DNA from: JBHJOF01 sp050330055
GTDB taxonomy: Bacteria > Pseudomonadota > Alphaproteobacteria > Kiloniellales > JAKSDN01
Direction: 5' to 3'
NCBI GenBank assembly: GCA_050330055.1
Contig: JBHJOF010000379.1
Span: 1 to 7,087, forward strand
Length of the DNA: 7,087 nt
Positions 1-5,764 of the stretch are shown here, piece by piece. Below the pieces are notes generated by a model. That model searched no databases, was not told the DNA's origin, and saw only the letters and a list, made by a program, of their open reading frames with translations. Each line of letters opens with the position of its first letter. Position 1 is the first letter of the stretch. A program made the translations under genes and the position numbers.

Positions 1-408
1 CCGGGAAGGCGGGTCGCCGGTGCCGCCAAGGGAGTGTAGCGAACGCGGTCCCGCAGGCGCCGCCGTTGCGGCAGCGGCACCGGCCGCGCTTCCCGGTGGC
101 GCGTCGCTCACCAGGTCGAGCCAGCCCTCGTCGTCAGGCGCCGGCGAGCCGCCGCCGCTGCGGGCCAGCCGCACCGCCGCGATCTCCCACAGCGTCTCCT
201 CGAGCCGGCGCAGCCGATTGCCGATGTGGAGATAGCCCAGCACGAGCCAAAGCAGGACCAGCGGCAGCAGAAAGCCGATCGCCATCTGGCCCAACTCGCT
301 CGGCAGGAGGAACAGGAGGTTTTCGAAGCCGATCTCCTCGGCAACGTACCAGACGCCGCCGAGCAGCCAGATCACGGTCAGCAGCAGGCCGATGAGCGCC
401 AACAGCAT
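1..408 (-). CDS. Two-helix membrane protein of unknown function (3' end beyond window)
   Basis: The reading frame opens with ATG at 408 and stays open for 136 codons to base 1, so the C-terminus is missing. The N-terminus (MLLALIGLLLTVIWLLGGVW, residues 1-20) is a strong hydrophobic helix. A second helix spans about residues 41-60 (QMAIGFLLPLVLLWLVLGYL) and is followed by a basic and acidic amphipathic stretch (NRLRRLEETLWEI, 64-76). From about residue 85 the chain is rich in Ala, Pro and Gly and looks like a disordered linker leading to an unseen domain. A purine-rich AGAAGGCGG lies just upstream of the ATG. The gene starts 17 bp after the glcE stop on the same strand, so co-transcription with glcDE is likely. 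I do not recognise the family. The hydrophobic pattern and the spacing behind glcE make the frame credible, but its role is unknown. Confidence 0.7.
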   Translation of the reverse strand, partial: MLLALIGLLLTVIWLLGGVWYVAEEIGFENLLFLLPSELGQMAIGFLLPLVLLWLVLGYLHIGNRLRRLEETLWEIAAVRLARSGGGSPAPDDEGWLDLVSDAPPGSAAGAAAATAAPAGPRSLHSLGGTGDPPSR

Positions 409-425
409 GGCACCGCCTTCTCCGT

Positions 426-1649
426 TTAAACCCCCGGGTACATGCGCCCCGGATTGAGCACGCGGCGCGGATCGAAGCCGTCCTTGATCCGCTGCGTCAA
501 AGCCGCCTTGGCCGGCTCCAGCGGCTGAAACACGGCAGCCGCGGCGCGCAGGGCCTCGGGCGCACGAACCAGAGTGGCATGCCCGCCGTGCGAGGCGACG
601 GCGGCGCGCACACGCCCTTCGTCCACGCCTCCATCCGCCGGCAGGCCGAGCCAGACCAGGCCGCCCCCCCAGTCATAATAGTACAGGTACGGCGAGTCGT
701 CTGTGATCTCACGAACCGCCCGGGGGCCGGCCTGGGGCGGCAGCGACAGGCGCCAGACCACCAGCTCGGGCCGCTCGGCCAGCGGCCGGAGCGCCGTCAG
801 CTCCTGCCACAGCAGCGCCGAGTTTCGGCTGTGCAGCTCTTCGGTCTGGCCCAGGTCGGCCAGCTCCCGGCGCAGGGCGGCGCAGCGATGCCCGACCGAG
901 GGGCCGGGACCCTCGACGCGCAATGCGGTGACGCTACCACCTGCCTCGGCCACGTAGGAGACGGCAGAGCCGGCCGCCGCCGCGGCCGGCAGATGGGCGG
1001 CGCCGGAAACCTCGTGCATCGAGGTAAGCGCCCGCGTCATGGCCTGCCCGGCCGTCGCGTCGTCGAGGCCGAACAGCAGCACCGTGCGGGTCTTCTCCGG
1101 CGCCGGCAGCACCTTGACGGTGACCGCCGTCATGGCAGCGAGCGTACCGTAGGAGCCGGCTAGCAGCTTGCCGAGGTCATAGCCGGTGACGTTCTTGACC
1201 ACGCGGCCGCCGGACTTGAAGAGCTCGCCGCGGCCGGAGACCGCGATGAAGCCAAGGAAATGGTCGCGCGCGGCGCCGGCCTTGATGCGGCGCGGCCCCG
1301 AGAGGTTGCAGGCGAGCACGCCGCCGATCGTGCCGGCGCCGGCCGGCCGGCCGAACAGCGGGCCGAGGTCGAGCGGCTCGAAGGCGAGCTGCTGCCTGCG
1401 CTCGGCGAGCGCCGCCTGGATCTCGGCGAGCGGCGTCGCGGCGCCGGCCGAGAGCACCAGCTCCTCTGCCTCGTAGAGCGTGATGCCGGTGAAACGCGAA
1501 AGGTCGAGGCCGTGGCTTGCCTGCACGGGGCGTCCGAGCGCGCGCTTGCTGCCGCCGCCGATAACCTCCAGCGGCGTTTCCTCTGCGGCCGCCCAGGCGA
1601 TGACCTCGGCAAGCTGATCGCTGGTCTCGGGGCCGAAGCTTTCGGGCAT
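426..1649 (-). CDS. glcE: Glycolate oxidase FAD-binding subunit GlcE
   Basis: GlcE is the smaller flavin-binding subunit of glycolate oxidase (GlcDEF), which oxidises glycolate to glyoxylate and passes electrons to the respiratory chain. The 407-residue product has a PCMH-type FAD-binding half: ETPLEVIGGGSKRALGRP (24-41), the glycine-rich AGTIGGVLACNLSGPRR (105-121), and KSGGRVVKNVTGYDLGKLLAGS (about 145-166), which is characteristic of GlcE. The C-terminus DPRRVLNPGRMYPG (393-406) is the usual end of this flavoprotein family. The frame is open upstream to 1805, but that extension overlaps the end of glcD and has no family resemblance. The ATG at 1649 gives the usual GlcE N-terminus and a 26-bp gap after the glcD stop. 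The ribosome binding site there is weak, which suggests translational coupling to glcD. The stop is TAA at 426-428. Confidence 0.93.
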   Translation of the reverse strand: MPESFGPETSDQLAEVIAWAAAEETPLEVIGGGSKRALGRPVQASHGLDLSRFTGITLYEAEELVLSAGAATPLAEIQAALAERRQQLAFEPLDLGPLFGRPAGAGTIGGVLACNLSGPRRIKAGAARDHFLGFIAVSGRGELFKSGGRVVKNVTGYDLGKLLAGSYGTLAAMTAVTVKVLPAPEKTRTVLLFGLDDATAGQAMTRALTSMHEVSGAAHLPAAAAAGSAVSYVAEAGGSVTALRVEGPGPSVGHRCAALRRELADLGQTEELHSRNSALLWQELTALRPLAERPELVVWRLSLPPQAGPRAVREITDDSPYLYYYDWGGGLVWLGLPADGGVDEGRVRAAVASHGGHATLVRAPEALRAAAAVFQPLEPAKAALTQRIKDGFDPRRVLNPGRMYPGV

Positions 1650-1675
1650 CAGGATCGGCGCTTGGCGTCCGGGCG

Positions 1676-3163
1676 TCAGAAGCGCGGCAGCTCGGGGTGC
1701 GGCAGCTGGCCGCGATGCACGTGCAGGCGGCCAAGCTCGGCGCAGCGGTGCAGCTCCGGGAAGACCTTGCCGGGATTGAGCAGCGCCTCGGGGTCGAAGG
1801 CGCACTTGACGCGCTGCTGCTGCTTGAGGTCGTCCTCGGAGAACATCGTCCCCATCAGGTCGCGCTTCTCGACGCCGACGCCGTGCTCGCCAGTCAGCAC
1901 GCCGCCAACTTCGACACAGAGCTTCAGGATGTCGGCGCCGAAGGCCTCGGCGTTTTCCAGCTCGCCCGGCTTGTTGGCGTCGTAGAGGATCAGCGGATGC
2001 AGGTTGCCGTCGCCGGCGTGGAACACGTTGGCGACGCGCAGGCCGTAGTGCTCGGAGAGCTCGCGCATGCGCGTCAGCACCAGGGGAAGCTGGTGCCGCG
2101 GGATGGTGCCGTCCATGCAGTAGTAGTCGGGCGAGATGCGGCCGACCGCCGGAAAGGCGGCCTTGCGGCCGGCCCAGAAGGCCAGGCGCTCCTCCTCGCT
2201 CTCGCTGACCCGCGTGGTGACCGCGCCGCAGCGCTGGGCGATCGCCGTGACCTCGGCGATCAGGTGATCGACCTCGACGCTCGGGCCGTCCAGCTCGACG
2301 ATCAGGAGCGCCTCCACGTCGAGCGGATAGCCGGCCTTGACGAAGGCCTCGGCGGCGTGGATCGCCGGCTTGTCCATCATCCCCATGCCGCCCGGAATGA
2401 CGCCGGCGCCTATGATCGCCGCCACGCAGTCGCCGGCCTGCTCGTTGCTGGGAAAGCCGATCAGGACGGCGCGCGCCGTCTCCGGCTTCTTGAGGATGCG
2501 CACCGTCACTTCGGTGACCACGCCCAGCAGGCCTTCCGAGCCGGTCATCAGGCCGAGCAGGTCATAGGCCTCGGCATCGAGATGCTTGCCGCCGACGCGC
2601 AGCACCGTGCCGTCGATCAGCACCACCTCGAGGCCCAGCAGGTTGTTGGTGGTGAGGCCGTATTTCAGGCAATGCACGCCGCCGGAGTTCTCGGCCACGT
2701 TGCCGCCGATCGAGCAGGCGATCTGGCTCGAGGGGTCGGGCGCGTAGTAGAAGCCTTCCGCCTCCACGGCCTTAGTGATGCCAAGGTTGGTGACGCCCGG
2801 CTGCGCCACGACGCAGCGGTTGGCATAGTCGATCTCGAGGATGCGGTTGAACTTGGCCAGTCCGAGCAGGATGCCGTCGGCGAGCGGCAGGGCGCCGCCG
2901 GAGAGCGAGGTGCCGGCGCCACGCGGCACCACCTTGAGACGCTCGTCGTGGCAGTACCTGAGGACGCGGCTGACCTGCTCGGTGGTCTCTGGCAGCACCA
3001 CGATCAGCGGCGGCTGGCGATAGGCGGTCAGGCCGTCGGATTCGTAGGCGCGCAGCTCGTCGGCATCGAAGATGACGCCCTCGCCCGGCACGATCTGGTT
3101 CAGCGCCGCGGCGATCTGGGCCCGCCGCGCGATCACGGACTGATCCGGCTCCGGCATCCGCAT
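1676..3163 (-). CDS. glcD: Glycolate oxidase FAD-linked subunit GlcD
   Basis: GlcD is the large catalytic flavoprotein of glycolate oxidase and belongs to the FAD-linked oxidase family that also includes D-lactate and D-2-hydroxyglutarate dehydrogenases. The N-terminal FAD-binding domain shows VPRGAGTSLSGGA (79-91) and PDPSSQIACSIGGNVAENSG (142-161). The C-terminal domain has the conserved FHAGDGNLHP (381-390) and GEHGVG (425-430), whose histidines and acidic residues bind metal and substrate in relatives. The end, HRCAELGRLHVHRGQLPHPE (472-491), is the GlcD-specific tail, so the protein is complete at 495 residues, close to the roughly 499 of E. coli GlcD. I chose the ATG at 3163 because GAGGAG lies 10 nt upstream. 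ATG 3157 is two codons later, and a longer frame to 3220 has no matching ribosome binding site. It is first in the glcD-glcE transcript. Glycolate, rather than another 2-hydroxyacid, is inferred from the GlcE partner. Confidence 0.95.
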   Translation of the reverse strand: MRMPEPDQSVIARRAQIAAALNQIVPGEGVIFDADELRAYESDGLTAYRQPPLIVVLPETTEQVSRVLRYCHDERLKVVPRGAGTSLSGGALPLADGILLGLAKFNRILEIDYANRCVVAQPGVTNLGITKAVEAEGFYYAPDPSSQIACSIGGNVAENSGGVHCLKYGLTTNNLLGLEVVLIDGTVLRVGGKHLDAEAYDLLGLMTGSEGLLGVVTEVTVRILKKPETARAVLIGFPSNEQAGDCVAAIIGAGVIPGGMGMMDKPAIHAAEAFVKAGYPLDVEALLIVELDGPSVEVDHLIAEVTAIAQRCGAVTTRVSESEEERLAFWAGRKAAFPAVGRISPDYYCMDGTIPRHQLPLVLTRMRELSEHYGLRVANVFHAGDGNLHPLILYDANKPGELENAEAFGADILKLCVEVGGVLTGEHGVGVEKRDLMGTMFSEDDLKQQQRVKCAFDPEALLNPGKVFPELHRCAELGRLHVHRGQLPHPELPRF

Positions 3164-3235
3164 GGATCGGCATCTCCTCGCCCAGAGCCCCACGGGGCGC
3201 CGCCGGCAGAAGGCGGTCACGGGGGCAGGGAGGCT

Positions 3236-3251
3236 GGTCTGGTAATAGACC
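3236..3251. promoter_or_regulatory. Inverted repeat overlapping the glcD -10 (possible operator)
   Basis: GGTCT-(6 nt)-AGACC is a 5-bp perfect inverted repeat that covers the predicted -10 element of glcD. Glycolate operons are often controlled by FadR-type GntR regulators that bind short palindromes, so an operator here is plausible. A 5-bp arm can occur by chance, and no regulator gene is visible in the window. Confidence 0.25.
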
Positions 3252-3270
3252 CTCGCCGGGTCCTTGGCAA
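3242..3270 (-). promoter_or_regulatory. Predicted sigma-70-type promoter of glcDE
   Basis: On the minus strand TTGCCA (3270-3265) is separated by exactly 17 nt from TATTAC (3247-3242). These match the -35 and -10 consensus at 5 of 6 and 4 of 6 positions. Transcription would start near 3235, giving a leader of about 70 nt before the glcD start at 3163. No other -35/-10 pair this good is evident between rpmJ and glcD. Confidence 0.5.
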
Positions 3271-3349
3271 CGGCACCAGGCCAGCCAGACAGACGGCCGA
3301 TCCGCTGGGCGCTACTTTAATCGGGAACGGGAATAAGGGAGGTTTGCGG

Positions 3350-3367
3350 GCCGCCCGGGCGGGCGGC
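3350..3367 (-). terminator. G/C hairpin downstream of rpmJ (possible terminator)
   Basis: GCCGCCC-GGGC-GGGCGGC is a perfect 7-bp stem with a 4-nt loop, starting 14 nt after the rpmJ stop. No T-tract follows on the minus strand, so it is not a classical intrinsic terminator. High-GC bacteria often have such hairpins without a U-run, and it lies between rpmJ and the separate glcD promoter. It may end or stabilise the rpmJ transcript. Confidence 0.4.
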
Positions 3368-3391
3368 TCAGCCCTGGGGGCTCAGCCCTGG
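3365..3391. repeat. Tandem duplication of a 14-bp unit at the end of rpmJ
   Basis: GGCTCAGCCCTGG occurs at 3365-3377 and again at 3379-3391, with a 14-bp period. The second copy includes the rpmJ stop codon (TCA at 3382-3384 on the plus strand), so the last codons and stop of rpmJ were copied into the 3' flank. Both copies are identical over 13 bases. Confidence 0.85.
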
Positions 3392-3507
3392 CGGGCCTTG
3401 TAGCGCGGGTTCTTCTTGTTGATGACGTAGACCCGGCCGCGGCGGCGCACCACGCGGCAGTTCTTGTCGCGCGTCTTGGCGGTCCGCAAGGAGTTGATGA
3501 CCTTCAT
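3382..3507 (-). CDS. rpmJ: 50S ribosomal protein bL36, zinc-independent form
   Basis: The 41-residue product begins MKVINSLRTAKTRDKNC and ends with KNPRYKARQG. This is ribosomal protein bL36, a small basic protein of the large subunit that contacts 23S rRNA. Canonical bL36 has a Cys-Cys-Cys-His zinc ribbon. This one keeps a single cysteine (C17) and has the insertion and length of the zinc-free form typical of alphaproteobacteria and of YkgO paralogues. The start ATG at 3507 is fixed by the conserved MKV N-terminus, and a GGGAAC purine stretch lies upstream. It stands alone, away from ribosomal operons, with its own predicted promoter and leader hairpin. An overlapping longer frame on the same strand (3368-3592) is a shadow with no resemblance to any family. 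Confidence 0.95.
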   Translation of the reverse strand: MKVINSLRTAKTRDKNCRVVRRRGRVYVINKKNPRYKARQG

Positions 3508-3526
3508 AAAACCAGTTCCCGAGCAG

Positions 3527-3547
3527 GGCCGCCTCCGGCCGGCGGCC
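3527..3547 (-). promoter_or_regulatory. Hairpin in the rpmJ 5' leader
   Basis: GGCCGCC-(7 nt)-GGCGGCC forms a perfect 7-bp stem in the rpmJ leader, between the predicted transcription start (about 3557) and the ribosome binding region, ending about 20 nt before the start codon. It could influence translation or mRNA stability. Any autoregulatory role is a guess. Confidence 0.35.
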
Positions 3548-3563
3548 ATCCGAAAGAGGCCGG

Positions 3564-3592
3564 ACCATAGGCATGCCGGCGGGCCCTGTCAA
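3564..3592 (-). promoter_or_regulatory. Predicted promoter of rpmJ
   Basis: On the minus strand a perfect TTGACA (3592-3587) is followed, after exactly 17 nt, by TATGGT (3569-3564), which matches the -10 consensus at 4 of 6 positions. The start would fall near 3557, about 50 nt before the rpmJ ATG. This is the best promoter in the window and fits a highly expressed ribosomal protein gene transcribed alone. Confidence 0.7.
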
Positions 3593-3624
3593 TTGCCAGT
3601 AGCCTGCCTACCGTCCACCCCGGC

Positions 3625-4575
3625 CTACCAGTCGGACATCAGGCGGCCGACGCCCTTGCGGACGGCATAGATGCGGCAGACCCGGAGGTCGCCGGACTCC
3701 AGGGCCTGGATGCGCCGGGTCCAGAGCTCGACCTCCTCGACCAGGATCGGCGCCAGGCGCTTGTCGACCTCGCCGCCGCCCAGGGCCGAGAGGTATGTCG
3801 CCCAACCCTCGGTCACGGCGCGCTGGAAGTCGCGCGTGATGTCCTCGGTGATGCAGACCTCGAGGCGGCAGTCGGTCAGAGCCTCGACGTACTGCTCCAT
3901 GGCCCAGGGCCGGGGCGTGTCCGGTTCGCCCGCCTTCCAGGTCTCGATGGCCGGCGAATTGAGGCCGGTCCGGGCGAGCACGAAATCGGTGAAGAGCACG
4001 TGCCCGGTGTCCTTCAGGAGCTTGCCGATCGTCTCGATCAGGCGCTCCTTCTGTTCGACTGCGAAGAAGCATTCCTTGGAGAAGACGCAGTCGTAGGACT
4101 TGGCCTTGCCGTCGAAGGTCTCCGGGTCGAACTGCACGATCGGCGCCTTCTTTTCCAGGCCGGCCTTGGTGGAGAGCTCCATGCCCCGCTTGGCCAGGCG
4201 CGGCCGGCGTTCCAGGCCGGTGACCCAGACGCCGAAGGTCTTGGTCATCAGGCGCGCCGGGCCACCCAGGCCGGCGCCGATGTCGAGCAGGCTCATGGCC
4301 GGATTGAGCCCGAAGGGCTTGACCAGCTTCAGCAGCCCGGCCTCGCCGCCCGGCGTCAGGAAGCCCTCGCCCCAGACCGCCTGCAGGAACTCTATGTGCG
4401 GCTCGCTCCAGCGCTTGAAGTCCGGCTGCGGCGGCGCCTGCCTGGTCGCGTTCGACTGAGGCTTGTGGCGCACCTCGAGCTCGTGGCCCTCCCACCAGGC
4501 CTTGAGGCGCAGGCTGAGGGGCAGCTTCACCCGCGGCTTGGCAGGCTCGCACGGTCTCTCACTGACGGCGGCCAT
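3625..4575 (-). CDS. SAM-dependent methyltransferase, class I
   Basis: The 316-residue cytosolic protein has a class I Rossmann methyltransferase core. Motif I, LLDIGAGLGGPAR (96-108), binds S-adenosylmethionine. The acidic end of strand 2 is VTGLE (118-122). YDCVFSKECFFAV (161-173) is the usual motif before the catalytic loop, and HVLFTDFVL (192-200) follows. The GAGLGGPAR variant and the FSKE segment resemble small-molecule N-methyltransferases acting on phosphoethanolamine, sarcosine or similar amines, and UbiE-like enzymes, but the substrate cannot be read from sequence. The N-terminal 60 residues include a conserved-looking KAWWEGHELEVR stretch (25-36). GAGGAG lies 11 nt before the ATG at 4575, which supports this start. 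A long second frame on the same strand (3608-4552) is arginine- and proline-rich and is a shadow. The gene is 117 bp upstream of rpmJ, which has its own promoter, so it is probably a single-gene unit. Confidence 0.85.
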   Translation of the reverse strand: MAAVSERPCEPAKPRVKLPLSLRLKAWWEGHELEVRHKPQSNATRQAPPQPDFKRWSEPHIEFLQAVWGEGFLTPGGEAGLLKLVKPFGLNPAMSLLDIGAGLGGPARLMTKTFGVWVTGLERRPRLAKRGMELSTKAGLEKKAPIVQFDPETFDGKAKSYDCVFSKECFFAVEQKERLIETIGKLLKDTGHVLFTDFVLARTGLNSPAIETWKAGEPDTPRPWAMEQYVEALTDCRLEVCITEDITRDFQRAVTEGWATYLSALGGGEVDKRLAPILVEEVELWTRRIQALESGDLRVCRIYAVRKGVGRLMSDW

Positions 4576-4664
4576 GGTCGGAACAGCTCCTCGCCGGACC
4601 CGCGCTTTATGAAACCCCCGTTCTTAACTAGCTCCGGAAGGTGAAGCGCCGGTTAAAGCTCCCA

Positions 4665-4697
4665 TTAAATATCTATGCTCAATGTCCTGATATTTAA
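4665..4697. repeat. 9-bp inverted repeat in an AT-rich intergenic island
   Basis: TTAAATATC (4665-4673) and GATATTTAA (4689-4697) are exact reverse complements separated by 15 nt. They lie in an island of about 60 bp that is far more AT-rich than the surrounding genes, 90-120 bp upstream of the methyltransferase start. This looks like a regulator-binding site or promoter region for that gene. I could not find a convincing -35/-10 pair within it. Confidence 0.5.
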
Positions 4698-4722
4698 GTC
4701 TATATTCTAACTACCTAGACTT
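4696..4722. repeat. 7-bp inverted repeat next to the first
   Basis: AAGTCTA (4696-4702) and TAGACTT (4716-4722) are exact reverse complements separated by 13 nt. The left arm overlaps the end of the previous inverted repeat by two bases. The two form consecutive dyads in the same AT-rich island, as if a protein bound twice or two alternative hairpins could form. Confidence 0.45.
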
Positions 4723-4745
4723 TGGGGTGGGGCTCGAGCGGGGTG

Positions 4746-4771
4746 AAAGGCGGCCGACGCCCAGGCCTTTT
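4746..4771 (-). terminator. Terminator-like hairpin downstream of the DUF4326 gene
   Basis: AAAGGC (4746-4751) pairs with GCCTTT (4765-4770). An inner GGC-CGAC-GCC can extend the stem with a small bulge. Transcripts from either side would end in a short U-run (TTTC on minus, TTTT on plus), so it could act in both directions. It lies 83 nt past the DUF4326 stop. A second imperfect G/C hairpin sits right at that stop (4835-4854) and may contribute. Confidence 0.4.
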
Positions 4772-4853
4772 CGCGATCCCCGGCGCAATCCAGTGCGGCA
4801 AGCGTCCAGTCCCGCCTGTGGCGATACCCGCCAAGCCGCCCAGTGGGCAGCGG

Positions 4854-5159
4854 CTAGGGTCTTTCCGGTGCGTTGGCGATCTCCAGAAGGGTATCGGCAT
4901 GGCAGGCCTGGTCGGGCCGGCACCAGCAGGCGAGCGTCTTGCCGCGCAGCTCGGCCCGGGCCTCGGCCCGCAGGGCGGCTTGCTCGGGCGCCATGATCCA
5001 CGCCCGGTGGCGTTCCTTGCAGGCTTCCCGGTCGCCGTCGCGGCCGACCACGAAGGGATTGCCCCAGCGGCTCGGGCGGCCGACGTAGACCGCATGAGCC
5101 GGCAGGCGCCAGCCCTTGCTGCGCTTGACCTGGATGCGCGTCGGCCTTGCTTGGCTCAT
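4854..5159 (-). CDS. DUF4326 domain-containing protein
   Basis: The 101-residue product carries the two signatures I associate with DUF4326: an N-terminal RIQVKRSKGWRLP followed by YVGRPSRWGNPF (residues 8-36), and a C-terminal GKTLACWC...CHADTLLEIAN (73-96) with cysteines 78, 80 and 86 and histidine 87. The Cys and His residues could bind metal or form an active site. The family occurs in bacteria and phages, and its biochemical role is unknown to me. The ATG at 5159 gives a start just before the conserved region. A TTG nine codons upstream (5186) would add MIRELTGRT without an obvious ribosome binding site. There is no signal peptide or membrane segment. It is divergent from the gene at 5311 and appears to be a single-gene unit. 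It could be a phage-derived remnant, but base composition matches its neighbours. Confidence 0.85.
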   Translation of the reverse strand: MSQARPTRIQVKRSKGWRLPAHAVYVGRPSRWGNPFVVGRDGDREACKERHRAWIMAPEQAALRAEARAELRGKTLACWCRPDQACHADTLLEIANAPERP

Positions 5160-5228
5160 GGTCCGGCCCGTGAGCTCGCGAATCAATCAAATGAGCCACT
5201 GCCCCTCGTGGCAGCCTGCCGATGATGC

Positions 5229-5234
5229 TATCCT
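5229..5234 (+). promoter_or_regulatory. Possible extended -10 upstream of the 133-aa gene
   Basis: TGCTATCCT gives an extended -10 (TGnTATCCT), about 80 nt before the ATG at 5311. No good -35 lies 17-18 nt upstream. Short dyads (CTGCC/GGCAG, 5199-5214, and GGCAG/CTGCC, 5210-5220) sit just in front. The 151-bp region between divergent genes must hold promoters for both, but this is only a weak candidate for one of them. Confidence 0.25.
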
Positions 5235-5310
5235 GCCGCTCCACGCAGCGCCAAGGGCCCCCGGGAAGCTGGGCAGCCTCCTGCGGCGAAGCAAGGCGAG
5301 GACGAGGACC

Positions 5311-5712
5311 ATGGTGGCCAGCAGCCAGAACGCGCAGGTGCAGTTCGACGAGGAGGCGGCCGTCGCCGCCGCCGAGAAGTCCCACGACTGGTGGATCGAG
5401 GAGTGGCTGAAGTTCCCGACCATCAGCCAGGACGCCGAGGGCCAGTGGCGCTACTGGGACGTGCCGCACGACAGCGGCGTCTACGCCGACGACTGGAAGC
5501 TCGGCGAGGGCTTGGCGCGCGACACCGTGGCGCAGATGCAGCGCTTTCCCGACGGCAGCTCGGCGCTGCGCCGGATCATGCGCGAGATCGACTTCGACTC
5601 CACCGTGGCGCAGGGCTTCCTGACGCGTATCGAGGACATGCTGACCAACCCCGAGGTTTACCTCGACTCGCTCGAGCCAGGCTCGGTCCAGCGCAAGATG
5701 CGCGGCGAGTGA
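5311..5712 (+). CDS. Acidic, tryptophan-rich protein of unknown function
   Basis: I do not recognise the family of this 133-residue protein. It has no signal peptide or membrane helix. The N-terminal half is rich in aromatic and acidic residues (WWIEEWLKF at 27-35, WRYWDVPHD at 46-54, YADDWKLGEG at 58-67). The C-terminal half looks helical (RIMREIDFD, 88-96; QGFLTRIEDML, 101-111) and ends with a basic RKMRGE. The ATG at 5311 follows GAGGACGAGGACC, a clear purine-rich ribosome binding site. An upstream extension of the same frame to 5116 runs into the divergent DUF4326 gene and is not credible. The stop is 52 bp before the MetF-like gene on the same strand, so the two are probably co-transcribed. 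That would link it to C1 metabolism, for example as a small partner protein, but this rests on position only. Confidence 0.8.
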   Translation: MVASSQNAQVQFDEEAAVAAAEKSHDWWIEEWLKFPTISQDAEGQWRYWDVPHDSGVYADDWKLGEGLARDTVAQMQRFPDGSSALRRIMREIDFDSTVAQGFLTRIEDMLTNPEVYLDSLEPGSVQRKMRGE

Positions 5713-5764
5713 GCACCGCGCCTCACGACGCGAGACCTCGGGCGATTCCCAGCGAAGCGGCGGG

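Noticed and set aside
66..395. Plus-strand frames opposite the membrane protein gene
   Set aside because: Arg/Pro/Ser-rich translations without motifs. The minus-strand frame has two clean hydrophobic helices and fits closely behind glcE.
579..1163. 194-codon plus-strand frame opposite glcE
   Set aside because: Antisense shadow of glcE with no recognisable domain.
1697..3403. 568-codon plus-strand frame opposite glcD
   Set aside because: It is the antisense of glcD, whose motifs are unmistakable. Long antisense frames are expected in high-GC DNA with G/C third positions. The translation has no family resemblance.
3608..4552. 314-codon minus-strand frame overlapping the methyltransferase
   Set aside because: It is out of frame with the SAM-binding motif and rich in Arg, Gly and Pro. 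The 3625-4575 frame has the methyltransferase motifs and a ribosome binding site.
4576..4853. Small RNA or tRNA gene in the intergenic region
   Set aside because: No cloverleaf, CCA end or conserved tRNA T-loop is visible. The dyads are better described as regulatory or terminator elements.
4722..5225. 167-codon plus-strand frame opposite DUF4326
   Set aside because: Gly/Pro/Ala-rich translation with no family resemblance. The minus strand carries both DUF4326 motifs.
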